5,218 nucleotides of DNA, from NCBI GenBank assembly GCA_021811745.1, contig JAJZNH010000734.1, positions 1 through 5,218 of the forward strand, read 5' to 3'. The stretch comes from Acidobacteriota bacterium. Lineage in GTDB: Bacteria; Acidobacteriota; Terriglobia; Terriglobales; Acidobacteriaceae. Of the stretch, positions 1 through 5,218 are shown one piece after another (the stretch's first letter is position 1; each line of letters begins with the position of its first letter). A program made the translations under genes and the position numbers. Below the pieces are notes generated by a model. It was given only the letters and a program-made list of their open reading frames with translations. It was not told the origin of the DNA and made no database searches.

Positions 1-446
1 CAGCTGCCGTCGGCGCTCTTTTCCGTCTGTGCGTGAACCGGCATATACGTTGAGGGGCGGTGATGCTGCGGCCAGTTGAATTCAACGCCCCCGGAGATCC
101 ACGGACCGAGCAGTCCGACCAGCGCCGGCTTGATGACATGCTGGCGGTAGAAGAAGTCGTAGCCGTTGGTTTTGTCGAGGCCGCAATGGATTCGTCCGCC
201 GATTTCGGGCAGAATCATCAACTGGACATATTCGTTCTCCAGCACAATGGCGCGATAAGTCTCTTCAACTTTCTCACGAGCCACGCGATCCGTGAAGGGA
301 TTCGGATAGACCTTTCCACTGCTGCCCTGATAGACACGATTCTCGAAGAACATGGGGTTCGGGTCGGCATCCTGAACCGGATAGGTAGGAACTACGATCT
401 GCTGTTCGAAGCAGCTTACCGCCTGGTGCGTAGCAGGATTACTCAC
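1..446 (-). CDS. DUF5107 domain protein, N-terminal part (runs off the left edge)
   Basis: The first 148 codons of a minus-strand gene are visible and the rest lies beyond base 1. I chose the GTG at 446-444 as start: GGGTGAG (453-459) lies 6 nt upstream as a good Shine-Dalgarno, and an in-frame TAA lies a little further up. A TTG 18 nt upstream is a weaker alternative. Residues 31-148 match my memory of the DUF5107 family closely: FFENRVYQG (33-41), LPEIGGRIHCGLDKTNGYD (79-97), FFYRQ (98-102), KPALVG (106-111), GPWISGGVEFNWPQHHRP (114-131). Full-length members are usually about 1000 residues, with C-terminal tetratricopeptide repeats. The GGRI-type strand followed by a His-rich SGG...HHRP segment resembles aldose-epimerase-like (galactose mutarotase fold) domains, so a sugar ligand is plausible; this is inference and the reaction is unknown. 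No signal peptide is visible, which suggests a cytoplasmic protein. It follows the lacI-type gene on the same strand. Confidence 0.85.
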   Translation of the reverse strand, partial: MSNPATHQAVSCFEQQIVVPTYPVQDADPNPMFFENRVYQGSSGKVYPNPFTDRVAREKVEETYRAIVLENEYVQLMILPEIGGRIHCGLDKTNGYDFFYRQHVIKPALVGLLGPWISGGVEFNWPQHHRPSTYMPVHAQTEKSADGS

Positions 447-452
447 GAGAGG

Positions 453-459
453 CTCACCC
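453..459 (-). promoter_or_regulatory. Ribosome binding site of the DUF5107 gene
   Basis: GGGTGAG on the minus strand, 6 nt before the GTG at 446. It matches the GGTGA part of the 16S anti-Shine-Dalgarno complement and decides for GTG 446 over the upstream TTG and the internal ATG at codon 32. Confidence 0.6.
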
Positions 460-534
460 AATAGAGAAGTCGGCCAGCATCCGTGATGGCGTTACATTCG
501 GCCTGTTGGGAACGCCGCAAATGACACGGAAACT

Positions 535-549
535 GTTCAACGTTAACGT
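535..549. promoter_or_regulatory. Candidate LacI-family operator over the -10 box
   Basis: ACGTTAACGT (540-549) is a perfect 10-bp palindrome. Overlapping it, the core AACGTT (539-544) has the central CpG typical of LacI/PurR-family operators, in the context GTTCAACGTTAAC (535-547). The position on top of the putative -10 box would let a bound repressor block transcription. The LacI gene immediately upstream on the same strand carries the hinge-helix motif ARSLK that inserts its leucine at a central CpG in PurR. Assignment to this regulator is inference from proximity and motif type; the flanks outside the core are not symmetric. Confidence 0.35.
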
Positions 550-573
550 ACACGCACGATGAAACTGTGTCAA
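545..573 (-). promoter_or_regulatory. Putative sigma-70 type promoter of the DUF5107 gene
   Basis: On the minus strand, a perfect -35 box TTGACA (568-573) is followed after exactly 17 nt by TACGTT (545-550), a weak -10 box matching TATAAT at 3 of 6 positions. Transcription would start near 537-539 and leave a leader of about 90 nt before the GTG at 446. The weak -10 overlaps a palindrome (540-549), as expected of a repressor-controlled promoter. Only the -35 and the spacing are strong; no expression evidence exists here. Confidence 0.45.
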
Positions 574-702
574 CATAAGTATTGCATGAAATCGGTGAAT
601 GCCTTCGCCATGGAGCGCGAAGATGATAAACCTCCTAAATTCACTTCAAGGGAACGGCTGCACCGCAGGCGTGGGAGCAAGCTGTTCTCGCCGGTCTCAA
701 GC

Positions 703-1782
703 TCAGCCGAGTACTTCAGCGCCGGGAACACGGTCGAGAAACAGCGGCAGGTTGCTGCGCAAAACGATATGGGGCGCAAAGCGCGTGACTGGCTTCGGCG
801 TCACTCCCTCCAGCGCATATCGGACCAAAGCCTCGACCGCGGCCCTGCCCTGCGCTGAAGGCCGCTGATAGAGGGCCGCAAGAACTTTGCCCGACTCCAG
901 AAATGGAACGAGTGCGGGAAAAAGATCGGTGGCGATCACAAGCATATGGTCGATTGCGCCTTGTTCATCCAGAGCGCGAAGAACCGGAAGACTGTTGGCG
1001 GTGCTGATGTAAATGGCCGCGGGGCGCGGCTTACGCTCCAGCAGCGCCAGGGTTTTACGCCGCGCGTCCTGCGGAATGTCGTGCGTCTCAACTGCCGGAA
1101 GGAGCGACAGGTGCGGTGCAATCATCGCCAGAGTCGCTGCGAATCCCTTCAGTTTGTCCGAGTGGTCCTTGGTGCTCAGATCTCCCGTGATGATGGCGAC
1201 ACATCCCGGTTTAGGCAAGGTGCGCGCGAACAACTCGGCCGCGATACTTCCACTGATGGCGGCATCGACTGTAACCGCAGCAATCCGGCCGCTTCGCGGC
1301 GCATCGCTAGCGACGCACACCACCGGGGTGCCGTGCGCAACAAAATTCCGGATGAGGGGATCGAACTTTGCCGGATCTCCGGGTGTCAGGATCAACCCGT
1401 CATAGTGCCGGCCCATATCGGCGTCCAGCAGTTTTACGTCACCTTTGCCGATATGAGGATAGGCGCGGAAATCCAGGTCGATGTTGACTCCCACCATACT
1501 TTCCGCAGCCGTTCGGATGCCGTCGCGCAACGGATCGAAGAATGCGGCAATCTCGCGCGGAAGGCGAACTGCGATACGCAGATGGCGATTGAGCTTGAGG
1601 CTCCTGGCGACGGCATTCGGCCTGTAGTTGAGCCTCTCCGCCATCTTCAGAACCTGGGCGCGAGTGGTTGGGCTGATTCCGGGCCGGTTGTGCAGCGCAC
1701 GGTCAACTGTGCCAATTGATATTCCCAGTGACTTTGCGATTTCCTTGATCCCGGCGCGGCCCGGGTTTCCTTGGCTTTTCAC
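703..1782 (-). CDS. LacI-family transcriptional regulator
   Basis: A complete protein of 359 residues, usual for the family (330-370). Residues 11-63 form the LacI helix-turn-helix and hinge: IKEIAKSLGIS (12-22), recognition helix around GTVDRAL (24-30), and hinge helix YRPNAVARSLK (53-63), whose L62 corresponds to the leucine that PurR and LacI insert at the central CpG of their operators. From about residue 68 (RIAVRLP) to about 345 lies a periplasmic-binding-protein-like effector domain, including DGLILTPGD, a strand ending in TGDLST, and ALYQRPSAQG. These proteins act as cytoplasmic dimers that usually release DNA, or less often bind it, in response to a sugar. The start is GTG, preceded by a weak AAAGAGAA (1787-1794); an in-frame TAA just upstream leaves no other good start. 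The recognition helix has TVDR where TVSR is more common. Neighbouring glycosidase and DUF5107 genes make a local sugar-catabolic regulon likely. The inducer cannot be read from the sequence. Confidence 0.93.
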   Translation of the reverse strand: MKSQGNPGRAGIKEIAKSLGISIGTVDRALHNRPGISPTTRAQVLKMAERLNYRPNAVARSLKLNRHLRIAVRLPREIAAFFDPLRDGIRTAAESMVGVNIDLDFRAYPHIGKGDVKLLDADMGRHYDGLILTPGDPAKFDPLIRNFVAHGTPVVCVASDAPRSGRIAAVTVDAAISGSIAAELFARTLPKPGCVAIITGDLSTKDHSDKLKGFAATLAMIAPHLSLLPAVETHDIPQDARRKTLALLERKPRPAAIYISTANSLPVLRALDEQGAIDHMLVIATDLFPALVPFLESGKVLAALYQRPSAQGRAAVEALVRYALEGVTPKPVTRFAPHIVLRSNLPLFLDRVPGAEVLG

Positions 1783-1806
1783 GCTATTCTCTTTGGCTGC
1801 ACGAAC

Positions 1807-1868
1807 ATTTTAGAACATGCGATCGCGCGACCGCGCCGCCGATTACCCAGTTGCAGAAAGCTTATCAA
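1807..1868 (-). promoter_or_regulatory. Possible promoter region of the lacI-type gene
   Basis: Two weak candidates exist on the minus strand. The proximal one has TAAAAT at 1807-1812 (5 of 6 matches to TATAAT), 24 nt before the GTG, without a recognisable -35 in the GC-rich sequence upstream. The distal one has TTGATA at 1863-1868 (5 of 6 matches to TTGACA), but its -10 is poor: TAATCG at 17 nt or GGTAAT at 15 nt. The long gap to the upstream mannosidase gene makes a separate lacI promoter likely, but neither candidate is compelling. Confidence 0.25.
1819..1834. promoter_or_regulatory. Near-perfect 16-bp palindrome upstream of lacI, possible operator
   Basis: GCGATCGCGCGACCGC pairs with its own reverse complement at 7 of 8 half-site positions and is centred on CpG (1826-1827), as LacI-family operators are. 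It lies just upstream of the TAAAAT candidate -10 and could serve autoregulation. Against this, the sequence is pure GC-rich alternation that arises easily by chance, and it does not resemble the palindrome upstream of the DUF5107 gene. Confidence 0.2.
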
Positions 1869-2299
1869 GCCGCGCCATGGTGCCGATTCAGTCTTCGCTC
1901 CCGCCTCAAAGCGCATTGACCGCTTCCGAGCCGTCAGACCTGCGACTTAATTCCTCGTGGCGATTACCGGAAGATGCGCGCTAGACATGAGAACCGGCAA
2001 GGCCATATCAACTCTCAATGGGGGAAGTGTGCTTAAGTCGGCCTCATTCGAAACCAGCGCGCGAACAGGTCAATCGTTCCACCCACGAATTCACCCATGA
2101 TGACTAATGCAGGCAAATCGCTCTCTTGCTCACACCATCTATGCGTTTCGAGTAGCTGGTTTCTCACGTGACCCTAAGTGGCCGCTTTGGCCGAGCGCGG
2201 AGAATCTGTACCCTCTCGTGAACAGGGGCATCGGAAGGACCGCCGACAACGATTACGGCACATAGCAGCCAGCAACAAAACTATAAGCTCAGAGATCCG

Positions 2300-4609
2300 C
2301 TATTCTATCCCCCTTGCCGTGTTGTCTCCATCGCTCATCGAAGGGGGAGCATCCTGCGGCGCGCTGCCCCACTTCATATTTGGCTTATCTCCCATCTGCA
2401 GGATCAGCGTGCCGCCATGCGCAATACTGGAATGCGGAAACCATGGCTTAGCGAGCGGCTCTCCGTTGAGCTGCGCTGACTGAATATATTTATTACGTGC
2501 CGACACGTTATGTGCAATTACGGTAAATATCTTGCCGTTCCCGAGACGAATTCTGCTCTGTGCGAAAATCGGGCTGCCGATTTCATAGACCGGACTGCCC
2601 GGACAAACCGGATAGAACCCTATCGCGCTCAGGACATACCACGATGACGTTTCGCCACCGTCGTCGTCACCCGGAATTCCCAGCGGCCCATCTCCGTACC
2701 ATACGTCCATCAGTTGGCGTACGCGCCGCTGCGCCTTCCACGGCTGTCCGGAAAAGTCATAGAGGTATGGGATATGAAAGCTGGGCTCATTCCCCTGCGC
2801 ATACATTCCGACCAGGCCCGTCGCATCGGGAAACTGGCCAAGGAAGTGATACTTCGGGGTGCCATATTGCTCAACGAATAGGCGGTCGAGCTTTGCATTA
2901 AACGCATCACGGCCGCCCATCAGGTGAATCAGTCCAGCGATATCATGCTGGACACTGAATGTATAAATCCATGTGTTGACTTCGGTAAAGTAATCCCGGC
3001 CACCCTGTCCGCCGCCTAACTTCGTATTGAAATCAGCAACCCATTTTCCATCAGCACTTTTGGGGGCCATAAAACCAATTGCCGGATTATAGACATTCCT
3101 GTAGTTATAGGCCAGCTTCCTGAAATAGCTTGCGTCCTGTTGTTTGCCCAATGCCGCTGCCAATTGCGAAACACACCAGTCGTCGTAGCTGTTTTCGAGA
3201 GTTACCGAAACGGCCTGACGGCGTTCACCTGTAACCTGCTCTACTGTCTCCTTTTCGCCGAGGGCCAGCGCAGGAAAGAAGCCTTTCTCGAAGTAAATAT
3301 GATCCAGGCTTGTCAGCGGCGCTCTGCTCCAGGGAAGCATGGTCACCTCAGTGGCGTTCTTGCGCATCCCGGCATATGCTTTTTCTACATCGAAATCACG
3401 GTAGCCCTTTGCATAAGTGTCGAGGATCAACTCGTCTGCGTGATGGCCAATCATGACTGCCCGCTCTCCTGCGACGGAGGGAAAAGATGGCATCCAGCCG
3501 CTCTGCTCATACATGCGAATGTAGGAGCGAATCATGTCCTGCTGCTGCCCGGGATCGAGAAGAAGTTGCAGAGGATGAAGCGAGCGGAAAGTGTCCCAAA
3601 GGCCGTCATCCACATAAAAATCGTGCCCAGCGGCGTTATGAACCGTGCGATCGTATCCGCTATAGTACCTGCCATCCTCCGTGATGTCAGTCATACGGCC
3701 AAGGGAACGGTAGAGCGCCGTATAGAAGATGGTTTTTTGCCGATCGGTACCGCCAGTGACGGAAATACCGGAGAGAGCCTGGTTCCAGCGAGTGCGATTT
3801 GCGGATTTTACCTGCTCAAATGCCCAGCCGGGAATTTCGCGCTGCAGGTTGCGTCGCGCCTGCTCCACGCTGATGTAGGAAATGCCAAGCCGGGCTTCGA
3901 TCTGCTCGTGAGCCGAAGTAGAAAAATCTGCGACAAATCCGATGCGGTCACCGGCCCGCGTAGCGTCAGAGCCGAGATCGCTATTTCGCCATGTCTTATA
4001 GGAGGAGAAGGGGCGTGAGAATTCAAGGTAGAAATATTCCCTCGTCTCCTGAGCTGAATTCGTGACGGTCTTACCCGGGGTCGGGATTGTTTGACTGCCG
4101 GAGATGGACCCATTTCCCGCAACCGCAAGCTTTGCATCGTCATTCAGAGTAAGAACAAGATGCGCCCGGTTGCTGGCAGGGAATGTAAATCGGTAGTAAG
4201 CCGCCTGACAGGTGGCTGTTAGTTCCGCCCGAATTTCCCAGGTTTGCAAGTCGGCTTCGTAATAGTAGGGCGTGGTAACTTCGAAGTCGTGGTCGAAATC
4301 TGAGGCATAATCCGCAGGCTGCGTGCTGGTTGGACCCACTGAGGCCATGAGCATTGCCGGGCCCGCAGAGAACCCGTAAATCTTATCGGCCAGATATCGG
4401 TCGGTAATTCCGGGGGTTGTCACCGGCGCAATACGAGCCATGCCGTAAGGGCACTGCACATACGGAATGGTCGCCGTAAGCAATTGACCGATGCCCCCGA
4501 TATTGGGAGAAACATAGTCCACTGGATCCTTTGGCGGCTGCGCTGAAAGCGTGTAAGCAGCTGCGCCAAGAGCAGCCGAGATGAGCACCATCTTCAGATA
4601 CTTTGTCAT
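2300..4609 (-). CDS. Secreted GH92 glycoside hydrolase (alpha-mannosidase family)
   Basis: A protein of 769 residues, the usual GH92 length. GH92 enzymes are calcium-dependent, inverting exo-alpha-mannosidases that trim N-glycans and mannans. A signal peptide (MTKYLKMVLISAALGAAAYT...) ends at about A23 (LSA|Q); there is no lipobox cysteine, so it is probably periplasmic or exported. The N-terminal beta-sandwich spans about residues 28-245 and the (alpha/alpha)6 catalytic domain about 255-750. Family landmarks are LWDTFRSLHPL (337-347), SGWMPSFPS (370-378), MIGHHADELILDTYAKG (386-402), FTEVNTWIY (541-549, with E543 in the expected general-acid position), GNEPSFHIPYLYDF (606-619), GDDDGGETSSWYV (647-659, acidic residues 648-650 at the catalytic-base motif) and GFYPV (664-668). 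I chose the ATG at 4609 over an in-frame ATG at 4732 because AGAGGA lies 4 nt upstream and a signal peptide follows; the longer form would overlap the upstream gene. It lies 85 bp downstream of the GH42-like gene. The linkage specificity is not determinable here, and several motifs are divergent. Confidence 0.93.
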   Translation of the reverse strand: MTKYLKMVLISAALGAAAYTLSAQPPKDPVDYVSPNIGGIGQLLTATIPYVQCPYGMARIAPVTTPGITDRYLADKIYGFSAGPAMLMASVGPTSTQPADYASDFDHDFEVTTPYYYEADLQTWEIRAELTATCQAAYYRFTFPASNRAHLVLTLNDDAKLAVAGNGSISGSQTIPTPGKTVTNSAQETREYFYLEFSRPFSSYKTWRNSDLGSDATRAGDRIGFVADFSTSAHEQIEARLGISYISVEQARRNLQREIPGWAFEQVKSANRTRWNQALSGISVTGGTDRQKTIFYTALYRSLGRMTDITEDGRYYSGYDRTVHNAAGHDFYVDDGLWDTFRSLHPLQLLLDPGQQQDMIRSYIRMYEQSGWMPSFPSVAGERAVMIGHHADELILDTYAKGYRDFDVEKAYAGMRKNATEVTMLPWSRAPLTSLDHIYFEKGFFPALALGEKETVEQVTGERRQAVSVTLENSYDDWCVSQLAAALGKQQDASYFRKLAYNYRNVYNPAIGFMAPKSADGKWVADFNTKLGGGQGGRDYFTEVNTWIYTFSVQHDIAGLIHLMGGRDAFNAKLDRLFVEQYGTPKYHFLGQFPDATGLVGMYAQGNEPSFHIPYLYDFSGQPWKAQRRVRQLMDVWYGDGPLGIPGDDDGGETSSWYVLSAIGFYPVCPGSPVYEIGSPIFAQSRIRLGNGKIFTVIAHNVSARNKYIQSAQLNGEPLAKPWFPHSSIAHGGTLILQMGDKPNMKWGSAPQDAPPSMSDGDNTARGIE

Positions 4610-4613
4610 TGTT

Positions 4614-4619
4614 TCCTCT
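4614..4619 (-). promoter_or_regulatory. Ribosome binding site of the GH92 gene
   Basis: AGAGGA on the minus strand, 4 nt before the ATG at 4609. It decides the start: the upstream in-frame ATG at 4732 lies inside the preceding coding sequence and would put 41 charged residues in front of the signal peptide. Confidence 0.65.
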
Positions 4620-4628
4620 ATCTGCTTC

Positions 4629-4658
4629 TGCGAACTGCGAACGAGCCGTGCCTGCTCG
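4629..4658. repeat. Short tandem repeat and small hairpin between the two glycosidase genes
   Basis: Two adjacent copies of TGCGAAC occupy 4629-4642, and CGAGC (4642-4646) can pair with GCTCG (4654-4658) across a 7-nt loop. The hairpin has no U-tract, so it does not look like an intrinsic terminator. It could modestly affect transcript stability or be chance. Confidence 0.25.
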
Positions 4659-4694
4659 CTTCTTCTCTTCCCGCCTCCAACTTCATTGCGGATA

Positions 4695-5218
4695 CTACTT
4701 CGATGCGAGAACCGATACGCCCAGCGGAGCAAGTGAGATTGACGTTACGCCACTTCGTCCGGCCATAAGGTCTTCCATCGGATGAGGCAATTGAATGTTA
4801 TCGTGCTGGGCTTCAGTAAGATTCAAAAGGAAGTAGTAAGTCGTTCCGTTATCTTGCCGGCTGGTAACTTCAACGCTATATGGCGCGGCGATCAGTGGCT
4901 CAAGCTTGCTCGTAGCGCCTGCTATCAGCGCAATGGATCTGTAGAAGTCATCATCCGCAGAATCGCAGCCGACATAGAAGACCCAACCTTTTTGGTATTG
5001 ATTTCGTGTAACTGCCGGCCGCCCAGCCATTGGCCCTCCTCCGCGAACTGTTGCAAGCGGCTCGGCACCGTGAAGTACGAGCGATTCAATGATCGTAAGA
5101 GGCTTGAATGTAACATCTTTCCCAGGGAACGTGATCCCGATCTGGTCTTGCAGCTCCTGATCAAGATTCCCATGGCTGGAATTGTATTCAAATAAATCGA
5201 GCATCGCCTCGGAGTGTA
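4695..5218 (-). CDS. Beta-galactosidase of GH42 type, C-terminal part (runs off the right edge)
   Basis: The last 173 codons of a minus-strand gene ending in TAG at 4695-4697. The frame stays open through 5218, so the start and catalytic barrel are outside the window; the ATG at 5204 is internal. Counting from that methionine, residues about 20-90 resemble the end of the GH42 trimerisation (class I amidotransferase-like) domain: the hallmark GAEPLATV (46-53), then AGRPAVTRN (60-68) and the KGWVFYVGC strand (72-80). Residues about 106-169 resemble the small C-terminal beta domain, with SVEVTSR (110-116), YYFLLNLTEA (123-132), DLMAGRSG (145-152) and a final LGVSVLAS. GH42 enzymes hydrolyse terminal beta-galactosides, usually as trimers. 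No catalytic residue is visible, so activity cannot be judged, and another family using the same C-terminal module is possible. It is followed by the GH92 gene after 85 bp on the same strand, suggesting one operon. Confidence 0.75.
   Translation of the reverse strand, partial: HSEAMLDLFEYNSSHGNLDQELQDQIGITFPGKDVTFKPLTIIESLVLHGAEPLATVRGGGPMAGRPAVTRNQYQKGWVFYVGCDSADDDFYRSIALIAGATSKLEPLIAAPYSVEVTSRQDNGTTYYFLLNLTEAQHDNIQLPHPMEDLMAGRSGVTSISLAPLGVSVLASK

Larger units (their letters stand above)
529..576 (-). repeat. Two-copy imperfect direct repeat across the promoter
   Basis: Read on the minus strand, ATGTTGACACAGTTTC (576-561) and ACGTTGAACAGTTTC (543-529) are the same sequence except for one substitution and one inserted C. 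The 3' ends are 32 bp apart, about three turns of B-DNA, so both copies would face the same side of the helix. The upstream copy contains the TTGACA -35 box and the downstream copy overlaps the start region and the palindrome. This could be a pair of half-sites for a regulator or a duplicated promoter element. Confidence 0.5.
447..702. other. 256-bp regulatory gap between the LacI and DUF5107 genes
   Basis: This holds the putative DUF5107 promoter, palindrome, direct repeats and ribosome binding site (all in 447-576). The part nearest the lacI stop (577-702) contains only weak hairpins: CTTCGC/GCGAAG at 603-622 with an 8-nt loop, and CTGC/GCAG at 658-668. Neither is followed by a U-tract on the minus strand, so no terminator of the lacI gene is called. 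Confidence 0.5.
1783..2299. other. 517-bp stretch without a convincing gene
   Basis: This separates the mannosidase stop codon from the lacI start. The part nearest lacI (1783-1870) holds the weak ribosome binding site, candidate promoters and a 16-bp palindrome. The remainder has only short open frames in several registers on both strands (each about 36-44 codons between 1920 and 2170), with no family I recognise and no clear ribosome binding site. I saw no tRNA and no intrinsic terminator with a U-tract after the mannosidase gene. It may be a decayed gene or a long untranslated region. Confidence 0.5.

Noticed and set aside
60..464. 134-codon plus-strand open frame
   Set aside because: Antisense shadow of the DUF5107 coding region, whose minus-strand translation gives clear family motifs; the plus-strand protein shows none.
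603..622. Hairpin CTTCGC/GCGAAG as terminator of the lacI gene
   Set aside because: Six-bp stem with an 8-nt loop and no U-tract on the minus strand.
570..640. Tiny minus-strand frame (MAKAFTDF...) after a perfect AGGAGG at 631-636
   Set aside because: The Shine-Dalgarno is 19 nt from the ATG at 611, too far, and the frame has only 13 codons.
946..1719. 257-codon plus-strand open frame
   Set aside because: Antisense to the LacI gene, with no recognisable domain; the minus-strand reading is unambiguous.
2046..2066. GGTTTCGAATGAGG on the minus strand as a tRNA T-arm
   Set aside because: It departs from the GGTTCGAATCC consensus, and no acceptor stem or anticodon arm can be laid out around it.
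2188..2205. GGCC-GCTTT-GGCC inverted repeat as terminator of the GH92 gene
   Set aside because: Only a 4-bp stem, about 95 bp past the stop codon, and no following U-tract.
3140..4018. 292-codon plus-strand open frame
   Set aside because: Antisense to the GH92 catalytic and N-terminal domains; the translation lacks domain-like features.
4610..4732. Longer GH92 start at the ATG at 4732
   Set aside because: It would place 41 mostly charged residues before a good signal peptide and overlap the end of the GH42-like gene; the ATG at 4609 has its own ribosome binding site.

Overview
The window looks like part of a carbohydrate-utilisation locus from a free-living, moderately GC-rich Gram-negative bacterium. 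The style of the proteins (a GTVDRAL-type LacI regulator, a DUF5107 protein and a secreted GH92 enzyme in one locus) recalls Acidobacteriota. That assignment is a family-level impression, not a search result. I see no mobile element, CRISPR array, tRNA or rRNA.

All four recognisable genes lie on the minus strand, so transcription runs from high to low coordinates. At the right edge (4695-5218) is the C-terminal end of a beta-galactosidase-like enzyme of the GH42 type; its front is outside the window. After 85 bp comes a complete secreted GH92 alpha-mannosidase-type hydrolase (2300-4609), probably in the same operon. A 517-bp stretch without a convincing gene (1783-2299) separates this pair from a complete LacI-family repressor (703-1782). 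A 256-bp regulatory gap (447-702) then leads to the first 148 codons of a DUF5107 protein (446 down to the left edge), which runs out of the window.

The suggested logic is as follows. Exo-acting glycosidases release galactose- and mannose-type sugars from a glycan, the GH92 enzyme outside the cytoplasm. The LacI regulator senses a sugar or a derivative, and the DUF5107 protein, which lacks a signal peptide, acts on a sugar-like ligand in the cytoplasm. The best regulatory signal is upstream of the DUF5107 gene. It is a TTGACA-17-TACGTT promoter whose -10 box sits inside a perfect 10-bp palindrome, with a 15/16-nt imperfect direct repeat spaced three helical turns apart across the promoter. 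This is a plausible target of the adjacent LacI protein. Nothing here is clearly a new kind of system. The points most worth a second look are that promoter, the role of the DUF5107 protein, and the divergent sequence motifs of the GH92 enzyme.
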